A stretch of DNA of 64,000 bases from Candidatus Limosilactobacillus merdigallinarum (GCA_019114515.1 DXFH01000001.1:1-64000); one strand, 5' to 3'. Shown: positions 8,588 to 21,667, counted from the stretch's first letter. Made by a program: numbers and translations. Notes: generated from the letters alone by a model not told the origin.

Positions 8588-10111
8588 TTAATCTTCCTTG
8601 AAACCAACATTGTTGTTACCGTAACAGTGTTCGTAGTCGAAACCAGTTAGGTCTTCAACAACGGCCTTAGTCTTAGGATCAACATCTTCAGGCTTACCAC
8701 CATTGTGACGACGCTTAGTTTCGTCGTTCAAGATCTTCAGGGTGTTACGGTTAACGTGCATGTGGTGAGAACTCCAAATACCTAACAGTTCAAGACCACA
8801 GACACCGATGATCAGGATCATAACAATACCCCATTGTGCTGACAGTGGCTGAGTTGGACGACCCTTAACAAAACCGGTTGCGGAAAGAACCCAACCTAAT
8901 ACCAGCATGATAGTAGCACGCATAATCTTACCCATCATAGTCATGGCACCGGAGTAGATACCTTCACGACGACGGTTGGTAATAGCTTCGTCGACGTCAG
9001 CCATGTATGCGTAGTTAGCCCATGGAATGTAGTAAACAGCACCAGTACCAAGGCCATATACGATACTAATAACAAAGATCAAACCAGTTGCGGAAGTTGC
9101 GCCGAAGAACCAGATGGAGCACCATGCCAGCATTGATAAGATAACACATGCAAGTGCGCCCATGTAAGGCTTAGAAGCCTTCCCGTACTTGGCGAAAACC
9201 CACATCATGAAGAAGGTAGAAATCAATTGCAAAATGTTGTTCAGTGAGTTGATTCCAGAAACAAAGACGTTAGTTTGCTTCAGAACGAAGATGAAGAAGT
9301 ATGTGTTAGTAGCAGCCCAGAGCCATTCACCACCGAAACCAAAGGCGTACATACCAATGTGCCAACGGAATGAACGGTTACGCATCGTAGAGATGATGTC
9401 GACAAACATCTTCTTGAAGCCTTCCCAGAAGCCGTGAACATGTTCTGATTCAACTTGGTCAGCAGGCATTTCCCAAGTGGAGATGTAAACGAAGAATGCT
9501 GACAGAGCCATGCAGGCAGCCCAGGTCAAAACAGCTAACTGGTATGAACGTGGGTTGTTCTTACCGAATGCCATGAAGAACAGACCAGGCAAAGCGGAAG
9601 TTACGAAACCAGCGATCTTACCAAAGACAGACATGAAACCGGAAAGTTGTGAACGTTGCGTGTAGTCCTTGGTCATTTCCAGAGGCAAGGTCTTGTAAGG
9701 AACGTTGAACATTGTGTAGAACCATTCGTAAACCAGGTAAGTAATTAAGTAGTAAGCGAATGATTTGCCGGTTTGCCACAATAATGGGTACCAGAACATC
9801 AACGGAACAGTCAGCAGAATCCAGAAACGACGCCGACCGAACTTACGACCTAAGCGGGTGTTATAGAAGTTATCAGTGATGAATCCCATCAGTGGGTTTT
9901 CGATAACATCCAGATAAGTACCAATAGTGAAAATCATTGTACCTTCCCAAACAGGCAGGTCACAGAAAGTAGTGTAGAAGAACAGCAACCATGCAGATGA
10001 AATGGAGAGGGCCCCACCGCCGATAAAGTTACCAAAACCATAGCCAAGCTTGGTCCAAATGGTAATCTTTCTCTCCTTATGTGCTGGTGCTGGAGTATTA
10101 GAATCAGCCAT
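8588..10111 (-). CDS. GPH-family sugar:cation symporter
   Basis: A 507-aa, 12-segment transporter of the glycoside-pentoside-hexuronide family (MFS-like, LacS/MelB/UidB type). The N-terminal KLGYGFGNFIGGGALSIS, the ENPLMGFITDNFYNTRLGRKFGRRR loop and the C-terminal IYSGAMTMMGKIMRA are family features. There is no fused IIA domain, so direct HPr-dependent control of the LacS kind is absent. The ATG at 10111 follows GGAGG; the ORF track start is eight codons too early. Pairing with a cytoplasmic pectinesterase suggests uptake of methylated or unsaturated galacturonate oligomers, which is inference. The promoter has an operator over the -35 box. Confidence 0.9.
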   Translation of the reverse strand: MADSNTPAPAHKERKITIWTKLGYGFGNFIGGGALSISSAWLLFFYTTFCDLPVWEGTMIFTIGTYLDVIENPLMGFITDNFYNTRLGRKFGRRRFWILLTVPLMFWYPLLWQTGKSFAYYLITYLVYEWFYTMFNVPYKTLPLEMTKDYTQRSQLSGFMSVFGKIAGFVTSALPGLFFMAFGKNNPRSYQLAVLTWAACMALSAFFVYISTWEMPADQVESEHVHGFWEGFKKMFVDIISTMRNRSFRWHIGMYAFGFGGEWLWAATNTYFFIFVLKQTNVFVSGINSLNNILQLISTFFMMWVFAKYGKASKPYMGALACVILSMLAWCSIWFFGATSATGLIFVISIVYGLGTGAVYYIPWANYAYMADVDEAITNRRREGIYSGAMTMMGKIMRATIMLVLGWVLSATGFVKGRPTQPLSAQWGIVMILIIGVCGLELLGIWSSHHMHVNRNTLKILNDETKRRHNGGKPEDVDPKTKAVVEDLTGFDYEHCYGNNNVGFKED

Positions 10112-10214
10112 ATGTAAATCCTCCAATAATTGCAAACTATCTGGAAAACCAGAAATACACTATAAAATTGCATCCGCCAACGTCACTAAGTAAATGTGAT
10201 CGTTAACATTTTTG

Positions 10215-10252
10215 ATTATATAACAGTTTGCGAGAAATTGTAACCGTTTACA
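10215..10252 (-). promoter_or_regulatory. GPH transporter promoter with an overlapping cre/LacI-type operator
   Basis: On the minus strand TTACAA (10238-10243), a 17-base spacer and TATAAT (10215-10220) form a strong sigma-A promoter. The -35 box is the end of TGTAAACGGTTACAA (10238-10252), which matches the catabolite-responsive element consensus WTGNAANCGNWNNCW at every defined position when read on the plus strand (TTGTAACCGTTTACA). Binding of CcpA or a LacI-family regulator here would block the -35. Transcript start would be near 10208, giving a ~97-base leader. Confidence 0.7.
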
Positions 10253-10603
10253 GCAGCTTTTATTGAACTGTTTTCCTGATTATCGTCGTAAATCCTATCA
10301 ATTAAGCGTTTTTAGAGGATCTTTTGTCATTCAGATTTTTTGATTTTCTTGTTGCGTTAAGGTTTCATTAACCTCTTAAGTCTTGTGTAAATGTTCACGG
10401 TCACATTGTGAACTGTTTTTTGTACTCCGTTATGTTTTCAGAAAACTAATATGTTACTTAGTCGTGTTTTGGACCGGTCCAGCTCATTTATTCACAATCT
10501 TTTAGTTGAGTGCTAATGTAGCGTATTCCAGCTTAGATTGGCTAAATAAAAGCGATTACATTAAAATAAAATCGTTTTCATTGAACTTTTTATTGTGAAA
10601 TAA
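10253..10603. other. Intergenic region between divergent promoters
   Basis: About 350 AT-rich bases without a supported gene. It contains two short inverted repeats: AGGTT/AACCT near 10361-10376, and GTTCAC/GTGAAC (10393-10413) followed by TGTTTTTTG on the plus strand, which could be a weak terminator or an operator. A one-mismatch cre-like sequence (ATGAAAACGATTTTA, minus strand) lies near 10567-10582, just before the promoter of the small ORF. Confidence 0.35.
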
Positions 10604-10631
10604 TTGTATTTCAGTTTTGCTTGCATATACT
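10604..10631 (+). promoter_or_regulatory. Promoter of the 58-codon peptide gene
   Basis: TTGTAT (10604-10609), a 16-base spacer and TATACT (10626-10631) form a good sigma-A promoter. Transcription would start near 10638, about 54 bases before the small gene. Confidence 0.6.
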
Positions 10632-10691
10632 ATTCAGGTGTAGAGAGTTGATTGAAAGAATTTTGGTTTAATAGAGAAAGGGATTTGTAAA

Positions 10692-10868
10692 ATGCTTAGT
10701 ATTTTTCGTGGATTTGTTGCTGCTTTAGTCGTTGCTGGTGCTGGCTTCCTGCCTCTGCACTACGTTAACAATGCTAACCAGAAGAGCTACCAACAGTATG
10801 CTCAGTACGTACAGCAAACTAATCAGAATGAACAGGCTAATTTCCAATTCAATGATGACGGTGAATAA
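10692..10868 (+). CDS. Small secreted or membrane peptide (58 aa), not in ORF track
   Basis: ATG at 10692 after an AAAGGGA site opens a 58-codon frame: MLSIFRGFVAALVVAGAGFL, then a hydrophilic tail rich in Gln, Asn and Tyr, ending in FNDDGE. The first ~22 residues form a hydrophobic helix with one Arg near the start, fitting either a signal peptide or a single membrane anchor. The LPLHYVNNANQ region could hold a cleavage site. There is no cysteine and no double-glycine leader, so a classical bacteriocin is not indicated. It has its own promoter and a downstream terminator at 11000. I do not recognise the family. It lies between the transporter and the opuC operon but is not obviously linked to either. 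Confidence 0.65.
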   Translation: MLSIFRGFVAALVVAGAGFLPLHYVNNANQKSYQQYAQYVQQTNQNEQANFQFNDDGE

Positions 10869-10965
10869 TCACTATTAATCATACGAAAATAAAATTATCC
10901 ATACTATTGCACCGCCATTGACTGCGTTGCATTACTGATAATTCATGAAAAAATAGTGATTATTC
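10863..10965. repeat. 14-bp perfect inverted repeat with a 75-base spacer
   Basis: GAATAATCACTATT (10863-10876) and AATAGTGATTATTC (10952-10965) are exact reverse complements. The left arm contains the stop codon of the small peptide gene. The right arm is flanked by two copies of TTCATGA. In the RNA this would form a long-range stem across the 3' untranslated region. Confidence 0.6.
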
Positions 10966-10999
10966 GTTCATGACCTTCATTCCAATAATTGCATCTTTT

Positions 11000-11035
11000 G
11001 CCTTTGACCATCAGCCAGGTCAAGGGCTTTTTCTT
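11000..11035 (+). terminator. Terminator of the small peptide transcript
   Basis: Arms GCCTTTGACC (11000-11009) and GGTCAAGGGC (11018-11027) pair over 10 bp with one wobble, followed by TTTTTCTTT. The transcript from 10638 would be about 400 bases with a 130-base 3' region. Confidence 0.85.
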
Positions 11036-11246
11036 TGACTTTTAAAGTTGATTCATCATAGTAAAACCGTTAAATAAGTTCCCTCACTTTAGAAATAAAA
11101 GCGATGTCTTGTTGATTATACCTAATACTTTTATACCGTCTTAAGATTGAACATATTTACACTAATGTGCTAGCAAAAAACTCGTGTATTTTTTAAGATA
11201 AAAATAGAAATATGTATACTTTGATTTTCAGTAAGGAGGTAGTGCT
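11036..11246 (+). promoter_or_regulatory. Upstream region of the opuC operon
   Basis: Two hundred bases of AT-rich DNA. A TATACT hexamer at 11215-11220 is only 26 bases before the opuCA start, with no good -35 at the right spacing. TTGAAC near 11148 has no matching -10. I see no clear osmotic-control element. The promoter is therefore not settled. Confidence 0.25.
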
Positions 11247-12416
11247 ATGGCTCAAGCAAGACCGATCGTGGAATTCGATCATGTTGGCAAGACCTACCCT
11301 AATGGCAAGCAGGCCCTCGTTGACTTTAGCCTAAAAGTGATGCCTGGCGACTTTGTCTGTTTTATTGGTACTTCTGGTGGTGGAAAAACGACGGCTATGC
11401 GGATGATTAACCGGATGCTGGACCCTACTACGGGCGAAGTTAAATTTGATGGCAAAAACGTAGCTGATCTGGATCCAATTGAATTACGGCGCCATATTGG
11501 CTATGTGATTCAAAATATTGGCTTAATTCCGCATATGACACTAGAGGAAAACATCTGCTTAGTGCCTAAATTACTGAAATGGCCCAAGGAAAAACAGGCT
11601 GCGCGTGCACGTGAACTAATTAAATTGGTAGAAATACCAGAAGATTTCTTATCACGTTACCCGCACGAAATTTCTGGTGGGCAACAGCAGCGAATCGGGG
11701 TTATCCGGGCGCTAGCGGCCGACCAAAAGGTAATGTTAATGGATGAACCTTTTGGTGCTTTGGACCCGCTAACCCGTGAAAAATTACAGGATTTAGTCCA
11801 CTACCTGCAGCATGACCTGGGTAAAACTATCATAATGGTTACGCACGACATGGATGAAGCTTTGCGGCTCGCTACTAAGATTGTCATCTTTGATGAAGGC
11901 CACATTATTCAGTCCGATTCACCTGCCGAAATATTAAAGGCACCGGCTAACGACTTTGTTGAAGAGTTGATCGGCCCTGATCGGATGAACGAAGCTAAAG
12001 TAATGCTGGCAACTGCGGACTCAATCATGCTCAAGAATCCTGTGTCAACTACTGCTGACGTAACGTTAGGTGCAGCCCTCGTTAAGATGAATAATCACCA
12101 TATTGACTCCTTAATCGTTGTTGACGATGATAACCATCTGATTGGTGAACTGGATATTGGTCAGGTAATGGCTCACCGTAACTTAAAGCTGCGCGTCCGC
12201 GAGTACATGTTAGCCTCGCCACGTTCCGTTTTTAACGATGATCTATTGAGCAGTATTTACCAAACGATTATCAACCGGCATTTGAAATACATGCCCGTCG
12301 TTGACCATGACCACCGGGTGGTTGGTATCATCACTCGTTCATCATTAGCTACCCTACTATACGAACACGTTTGGGGGAAAGCAGACTCACAACCTGCAAC
12401 TGATGAAGGGAAGTGA
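11247..12416 (+). CDS. opuCA: Glycine betaine/carnitine/choline ABC transporter ATP-binding protein
   Basis: ATPase of a type I quaternary-amine ABC importer (389 aa). The nucleotide-binding domain has Walker A GTSGGGKT, signature [10 protein letters not shown] and Walker [14 protein letters not shown] within residues 1-240. A pair of CBS domains follows (about 255-375), which in this family senses ionic strength. The ATG has a perfect AAGGAGGT site. It leads an operon of ATPase, permease, binding protein and second permease, the OpuC/OpuB arrangement for compatible-solute uptake under osmotic stress. The precise substrate cannot be told from the sequence. Confidence 0.92.
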   Translation: MAQARPIVEFDHVGKTYPNGKQALVDFSLKVMPGDFVCFIGTSGGGKTTAMRMINRMLDPTTGEVKFDGKNVADLDPIELRRHIGYVIQNIGLIPHMTLEENICLVPKLLKWPKEKQAARARELIKLVEIPEDFLSRYPHEISGGQQQRIGVIRALAADQKVMLMDEPFGALDPLTREKLQDLVHYLQHDLGKTIIMVTHDMDEALRLATKIVIFDEGHIIQSDSPAEILKAPANDFVEELIGPDRMNEAKVMLATADSIMLKNPVSTTADVTLGAALVKMNNHHIDSLIVVDDDNHLIGELDIGQVMAHRNLKLRVREYMLASPRSVFNDDLLSSIYQTIINRHLKYMPVVDHDHRVVGIITRSSLATLLYEHVWGKADSQPATDEGK

Positions 12417-12421
12417 TCGTC

Positions 12422-13063
12422 ATGATAAGTTTTCTGAATGAATATGGCAGTGACCTCCTATTAAAAACCTGGGAGCAGCTTTACATTTCGCTCATTTCCT
12501 TAGGGCTCGGGATCATCGTGGCGGTTCCTTTAGGACTGGTATTAACGCGTTTTCCACGAACTGCTAAGGTAACGATTAGTATCTGTAGTATGTTGCAAAC
12601 CGTACCATCATTGGCACTTTTAGCGTTAATGATCCCAATCTTTGGTATTGGTAAGTTTCCGGCCATCGTGGCCCTCTTCATCTACTCACTGCTTCCCATC
12701 CTTCGTAATACCTGTATCGGAATTGAAGGCGTTGACCCAACACTGATCGACAGTGCCAAGGGTATGGGTATGACTAGCTGGCAAATCATGATTAAGGTTT
12801 CACTGCCCCAAGCTCTGCCAGTTATAATGGCCGGCATTCGGCTATCTGCCGTCTACCTAATTGCCTGGGCAACCTTGGCCTCCTACATTGGTGCTGGTGG
12901 TTTAGGTGACTTCATCTTTAATGGTCTAAACCTTTACCAGCCGGAATTAATTATTGGTGGGACGATCCCCGTTAGTCTGTTGGCCCTGTTGACTGACTTC
13001 TTACTCAGTCACCTCGAGAAAAAGCTAACCCCAGTGAACTTAAGAGACGGAAGTGAGGACTAA
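12422..13063 (+). CDS. opuCB: Compatible-solute ABC transporter permease
   Basis: Integral membrane subunit of 213 aa with about six membrane segments and the permease-ATPase contact motif [25 protein letters not shown]. The ATG at 12422 is about ten bases from AGGGA; a GTG at 12413 that overlaps the opuCA stop (GTGA) would add three residues and cannot be ruled out. It lies between opuCA and the binding protein and is a paralogue of the last gene of the operon. Confidence 0.9.
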   Translation: MISFLNEYGSDLLLKTWEQLYISLISLGLGIIVAVPLGLVLTRFPRTAKVTISICSMLQTVPSLALLALMIPIFGIGKFPAIVALFIYSLLPILRNTCIGIEGVDPTLIDSAKGMGMTSWQIMIKVSLPQALPVIMAGIRLSAVYLIAWATLASYIGAGGLGDFIFNGLNLYQPELIIGGTIPVSLLALLTDFLLSHLEKKLTPVNLRDGSED

Positions 13064-13995
13064 TGGCTAAAAAACACCGTTTACTAACAATTTTGATGAC
13101 GCTGTTAGCAGTCTTCTCGCTCAGCGCATGCGGTCGAAAAACCAGTTCTAATAAGTCCGGAAAAGAAACTGGTACTGTCCGCATTGCTAGTGTCAGCTCT
13201 ACTGAATCCCAAATTATGGCCAACATTCTGGCTCAATTAATTGAGCACGATACCGGATTAAAAGTTAAAATCATCGGTAACCTGGGTTCCGGAACTGTCT
13301 GTCATAAAGCCTTACAGCGCCATAATGCAGATATTATGGCCACCAGTTACACCGGTACGGACTTAACTGGTACTCTCGGACAAAAACCGGAAAAGAATCC
13401 GAAAAAGGCTACGCGAATTGTTGACCATCTGCTACTAAAGCGCTATGACGAAGTGCGCTTCCCAACTTATGGTTTTGCCGACACTTACGCATTCTTAGTT
13501 ACTCAAAAAACAGCTCAGAAGTACAACTTAAATAATGTGAGTGATTTGGCTCCTTACGCTAGAAACTGGAATGCCGGTGTGGACAGCTCATGGATGAACC
13601 GTAAAGGTGACGGTTATCGCGACTTCAAGAAAGCCTATGGGTTCGACTTTAAACGAGTCTACCCAATGCAAATCGGTTTGGTTTACGATGCCGCTGAACA
13701 AGGTAAGATGAAAGTCATTGTCGGCTATTCCACTGATGGTCGAATCCGCAGCTACAACTTGAAGATGCTAAAGGACGACCGTCAATTCTTCCCGCCATAT
13801 GAAGCGGCCGCGGTAGCCAATAAATCAATTTTGAAGAAGTACCCTCAATTGGCACCAACGATTCATAAACTTGATGGTCAGATCGATTTGAAGACCATGC
13901 AAAAATTAAACTATGAAGTTGACGACCAATTGCTGGAACCAGCTACCGTTGCTCATAACTTCTTAAAGCAGCATCACTACTTTGATCGGAGGTGA
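13063..13995 (+). CDS. opuCC: Compatible-solute-binding lipoprotein
   Basis: Extracellular substrate-binding protein of 310 aa. A signal peptide ends in the lipobox LSAC (Cys at about residue 23), so it is lipid-anchored to the membrane. The OpuAC domain follows, with the typical GNLGSGTVCHKAL and SYTGTDLTGTL segments. The start overlaps the opuCB stop by one base (TAATG), so translation is coupled. It delivers glycine betaine, carnitine or choline to the permease. Confidence 0.92.
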   Translation: MAKKHRLLTILMTLLAVFSLSACGRKTSSNKSGKETGTVRIASVSSTESQIMANILAQLIEHDTGLKVKIIGNLGSGTVCHKALQRHNADIMATSYTGTDLTGTLGQKPEKNPKKATRIVDHLLLKRYDEVRFPTYGFADTYAFLVTQKTAQKYNLNNVSDLAPYARNWNAGVDSSWMNRKGDGYRDFKKAYGFDFKRVYPMQIGLVYDAAEQGKMKVIVGYSTDGRIRSYNLKMLKDDRQFFPPYEAAAVANKSILKKYPQLAPTIHKLDGQIDLKTMQKLNYEVDDQLLEPATVAHNFLKQHHYFDRR

Positions 13996-14000
13996 CATCC

Positions 14001-14666
14001 ATGAAAAATCTTAGCCTTTGGCAACAGTTCTTCTACTACTTCCAACACAATGGAATGTATATCCTCGGTAAATTTAACCAACACTTCCTTATTTCAATCG
14101 AAGGCGTGTTGCTAGCTGCCATTGTGGGAATACCGATTGGTGCTTTGATCGCTCACTATCGTCGCCTCAGCAACCCGGTGATCCAAATTGCCAACTTAAT
14201 TCAAACAATTCCGTCACTAGCTATGCTGTCGATCTTAATGCTGGGCTTGGGTTTAGGTGACCAGACAGTTATTACGACTATCTTCCTCTACTCCCTTTTA
14301 CCGATCATTCAAAACACTTACACTGGGCTGCGGAACACCAGTCCGGCCGTCCTGGACGCAAGCAAAGGGATGGGGATGACCAAGTGGCAACAACTATGGA
14401 TGGTCGAAATTCCTCTGTCCGTATCGGTCATCATGGCCGGTATTCGAAACGCCCTCGTTGTGGCCATTGGGGTCACTGCGATTGGGGCCTTCATTGGTGC
14501 CGGTGGATTAGGTGACATCATCATCCGCGGTACTAATGCTACTAATGGTGGAGCCATTATCTTAGCTGGTGCTTTACCGACTGCTTTAATGGCGATCGTT
14601 TCTGACTTGATCCTGGGTGGTATCCAAAAGTTGGTATCACCTAAGGGCTTGCGTGACAACAATTAA
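14001..14666 (+). CDS. opuCD: Compatible-solute ABC transporter permease, second subunit
   Basis: Second membrane subunit (221 aa) of the importer, similar to opuCB, with the motif LDASKGMGMTKWQQLWMVEIPLS and about six membrane segments. The ATG at 14001 has GGAGGT eight bases upstream; the GTG used in the ORF track (13992) is part of that site. It ends the operon and is followed by a terminator. Confidence 0.92.
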   Translation: MKNLSLWQQFFYYFQHNGMYILGKFNQHFLISIEGVLLAAIVGIPIGALIAHYRRLSNPVIQIANLIQTIPSLAMLSILMLGLGLGDQTVITTIFLYSLLPIIQNTYTGLRNTSPAVLDASKGMGMTKWQQLWMVEIPLSVSVIMAGIRNALVVAIGVTAIGAFIGAGGLGDIIIRGTNATNGGAIILAGALPTALMAIVSDLILGGIQKLVSPKGLRDNN

Positions 14667-14719
14667 AATGTCCGCGTCTCGTCGTTACTAATCTTCACTT
14701 TATTAATCTTTCACATAAC

Positions 14720-14762
14720 AAAAAGAGCAACTAAGGATCAATCTCCTCAGTTGCTTTTTTAC
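14720..14762. terminator. Terminator between opuCD and camS
   Basis: GCAACT (14727-14732) and AGTTGC (14749-14754) pair, with T6 after the stem on the plus strand and an A-rich run before it (AAAAAGA), so it can act on both convergent genes. Confidence 0.75.
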
Positions 14763-14764
14763 TT

Positions 14765-15868
14765 TTAGTATGAATCAAATACGTGTGACTGGAATTTATC
14801 GGAACCGGAGTTTCTAAAGACTACCGCTTGCACATTAGAATCCGACTGAATCTTGATATCAATCGGAATCCCGCTTGGCAAGTAACGCCGTGCAGCCCGC
14901 GTAATGTACTGCGTAAAGCTGGTAATTTCGCTTTGACTATAGAACTGCGTGGTAATCGTAATGTGCATTCCCGTCATGGATGAACCATTGTACTGTGCCT
15001 GTGCCGTTACGCCAGATAAGTTCGGGAAGAAGCTCTGGACTTGGCTCTTGAAGTTAGAGAAGCTAGAAGAGTTAGTCGAATCATCCTGGTTCTCACTAGT
15101 AGTACCACCGGCCTTCGGCAATACTTCATTACGGTAATGCAGATTATGCCATTCAGAGATGGTATCACCCTTGTTATTACTGTATGCAAAGAAAGTACCA
15201 CCAACCAAGCTATCATCCGGTGCTTGCTTATATAGAGCAATCACAATTGGAATATTCTTGAGGTCCTTACGAGCACGCAGTCGTTTCAGTACCTTTTCGG
15301 CCGCAATTTTGCCTTGCCGTTCTACTTCCGCATTGGAAATCTTCTTGGTATAACTTGGACCATCATCCTTCTTCTTGTAATTGTATTCCGAGTTAATACC
15401 GATCCCAATGGTCATCCCTTTAAGCTTCAGTTTATTGCCGCTTTCGGTCATATAGTCTTGCTCTTCAATTTGCTGAATATATTCCGGATTAGGATTCGAC
15501 TTCTTCCCCTGCTTAGGGTTCAAACCTTCTGGATTGTCCTTCGTCTTCCGGCCCAGCCAGTTCGTAATCGTATCTGTATCCAGATACTGGCCTTCTTGGA
15601 AAATATAGTTCTTAGTGGAGAAAACCCGCTTTGAAACGGTCGTCAATCCACTTTCAAAGCTTTTAAGGTTGTATTGATTATTATTTTGACTTACATTGAC
15701 GCCCCGTGCCTTACTGGTTCGGTAGCGTCCTTTTTTGATAACCCCTTGATAATTGCCAGCAGAACTCCCGGTAGTGGAGTAGTTACCCTTTGAGTTTCGA
15801 CCACACGAAGCGAGTGTCATGACCGTCACTAGCAGTGCTGCCAACGTAGTCACTTTTTTCAGTTTCAC
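14765..15868 (-). CDS. camS: CamS family sex-pheromone lipoprotein
   Basis: Secreted lipoprotein of 367 aa. The signal peptide LAALLVTVMTLASC ends in a lipobox with Cys at about residue 22. The remainder is the CamS domain, named after the staphylococcal protein whose cleaved signal peptide is the cAM373-type pheromone. The function of the mature protein is not known. Translation starts at GTG after GGAGG. It is the last gene after pcrA and ligA, four bases from ligA. Confidence 0.9.
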   Translation of the reverse strand: MKLKKVTTLAALLVTVMTLASCGRNSKGNYSTTGSSAGNYQGVIKKGRYRTSKARGVNVSQNNNQYNLKSFESGLTTVSKRVFSTKNYIFQEGQYLDTDTITNWLGRKTKDNPEGLNPKQGKKSNPNPEYIQQIEEQDYMTESGNKLKLKGMTIGIGINSEYNYKKKDDGPSYTKKISNAEVERQGKIAAEKVLKRLRARKDLKNIPIVIALYKQAPDDSLVGGTFFAYSNNKGDTISEWHNLHYRNEVLPKAGGTTSENQDDSTNSSSFSNFKSQVQSFFPNLSGVTAQAQYNGSSMTGMHITITTQFYSQSEITSFTQYITRAARRYLPSGIPIDIKIQSDSNVQAVVFRNSGSDKFQSHVFDSY

Positions 15869-15872
15869 GACT

Positions 15873-20197
<4,325 letters not shown>

Positions 20198-20280
20198 GCC
20201 GTTTGCTCCTCTCTAAAATCAATCGGCTACCATTATAACAAACTTTTGTGCCGTCTCTAAACGAATCAAATTAAATAAAG

Positions 20281-20325
20281 AAGGAGCCTGGGCGAAGTCG
20301 TCAGTGACTCCGTTCATGCTCCCTC
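20281..20325 (-). terminator. Likely terminator after the PurK-like gene
   Basis: Nested inverted repeat: outer GGAGC/GCTCC (20283-20287 and 20318-20322) with an inner GAAGTC/GACTC part; on the minus strand it is followed by TTCTTTA. It lies 77 bases past the PurK-like stop and would separate it from pcrA. Confidence 0.5.
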
Positions 20326-20401
20326 GCTATTGAAACCAGCAAGTATTTGTTGCAAAAAATTAGTAATTAACGCTGTATTGAATTAATTAATGGGTTAGAG
20401 C

Positions 20402-21667
20402 TTATTCAGCATGATCGCCTAAATCGTCATCATCAGGACGTGGTGGCAATGGCATTGAGTCATCGCTTGCTTCACCACCCAATGACTGCTCATCTTCTAG
20501 TGGTTCATTCTCATCCACATTATCATCAGCTGAGCTCATCGGGACCCATACTTCAGTATCATCAATCTGATTTTGCAGCTCGTCTAAATTATCATCTGGT
20601 GAGCTAGCCCATACATAAGCACAAACTGCTTCATCGTCCTTACGCTGAGGATTGAAGAAGCTGATCTTCCAGTTGTTCCGGATCAACTCTTGCCGTTCTA
20701 AGGCCGCCAACTGCTTTTGCCGACCAACTAAAAAGATAACGGGCTGAATCGACTTGATGAAGTGGATTGGCTGTCCCGAAGCAATCCGGATCTCTTGTGC
20801 TTCCTGCGAAATGTTTGTGGCCATTGAAAAGACATTGCCCGCCGTCGATAAGCCAGGCTGAATATCCTTAATGTACAAGTTATCGGTAGAGGTAACGTAG
20901 AAGTCAACCGCTAAAATACCATGATAGCCTAGCTGGCTGCCAATGGAATCAGCGATACGCTTCATTTCCTGATACATATCATCGGGAACGGTGGCTGGTG
21001 CCTTAGCAGCAACTAATTGACGGTTATCATTGAATTCTTGTTCAATCAATGGGTATTGAGATACGCCATCGCTATCTACCGCCATCACGATTGAATATTC
21101 GGCAGCGTGTTCAATCCATGATTCCAGCAAGTAGGTGCCGCCTTGAATAAAGTCGGCTGCCCGCGCAATATCAGACTGTTTTCTGATCATCAATGACTTT
21201 TCGCGGAGGCCACGTTGAATTGGACGCAGGACCGCTGGATAGCCAATGGAATCAATTGACTGGTAGATATCGTCTAAGCTAATAACTGTGACATATGGGG
21301 CCAGGTTAACGTTGACCTGGTCCAAAAAGGCCCTTTCCATTAAACGGTCCTGCATGATTTCGAGCGGTTCAATACCTTGTGAAATGGTACTGTACTTGTT
21401 TAAGTAACGTAAAACGACAGAGTCAATTGCTGGCGTTTCATAGAGGATAACATCACAGTTTTCCCCGAATTCCGTCAGCTTGTCCTTGTCACGATAGTTG
21501 CCAATAATGGTAAAGTCAGCCAATTTTGTCGTCTCGGGTTCTGGATGATCCAAGTAAACACCCACATTCAAACCAGCGTCTTTAGCGTTCATGATTAATC
21601 GTTGGCCATTACGGTCAATGCCCATGATACCTAAAGTCTTACCCAAATACAGTGCATTTGTACTCAT
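20402..21667 (-). CDS. PurK-like ATP-grasp protein with an acidic tail
   Basis: A 421-aa ATP-grasp enzyme most like PurK (N5-carboxyaminoimidazole ribonucleotide synthetase), by the overall layout and segments such as YPAVLRPIQRGLREKS and GYHGILAVDFYVTSTDNLY. The usual N-terminal IGGGQLGRM loop is replaced by LGIMGIDRNGQRL, and no purE lies nearby. The last ~50 residues are strongly acidic and proline-containing (PLPPRPDDDDLGDHAE). It follows xpt closely, which suggests a purine-salvage context. It may be a paralogue with another substrate. The start has an AGGGAGGG site. Confidence 0.7.
   Translation of the reverse strand: MSTNALYLGKTLGIMGIDRNGQRLIMNAKDAGLNVGVYLDHPEPETTKLADFTIIGNYRDKDKLTEFGENCDVILYETPAIDSVVLRYLNKYSTISQGIEPLEIMQDRLMERAFLDQVNVNLAPYVTVISLDDIYQSIDSIGYPAVLRPIQRGLREKSLMIRKQSDIARAADFIQGGTYLLESWIEHAAEYSIVMAVDSDGVSQYPLIEQEFNDNRQLVAAKAPATVPDDMYQEMKRIADSIGSQLGYHGILAVDFYVTSTDNLYIKDIQPGLSTAGNVFSMATNISQEAQEIRIASGQPIHFIKSIQPVIFLVGRQKQLAALERQELIRNNWKISFFNPQRKDDEAVCAYVWASSPDDNLDELQNQIDDTEVWVPMSSADDNVDENEPLEDEQSLGGEASDDSMPLPPRPDDDDLGDHAE

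Noticed and set aside
10692-10868. Small peptide as a double-glycine bacteriocin or pheromone
   Set aside because: No GG/GA leader cleavage site, no cysteines, and no transporter or immunity gene next to it.
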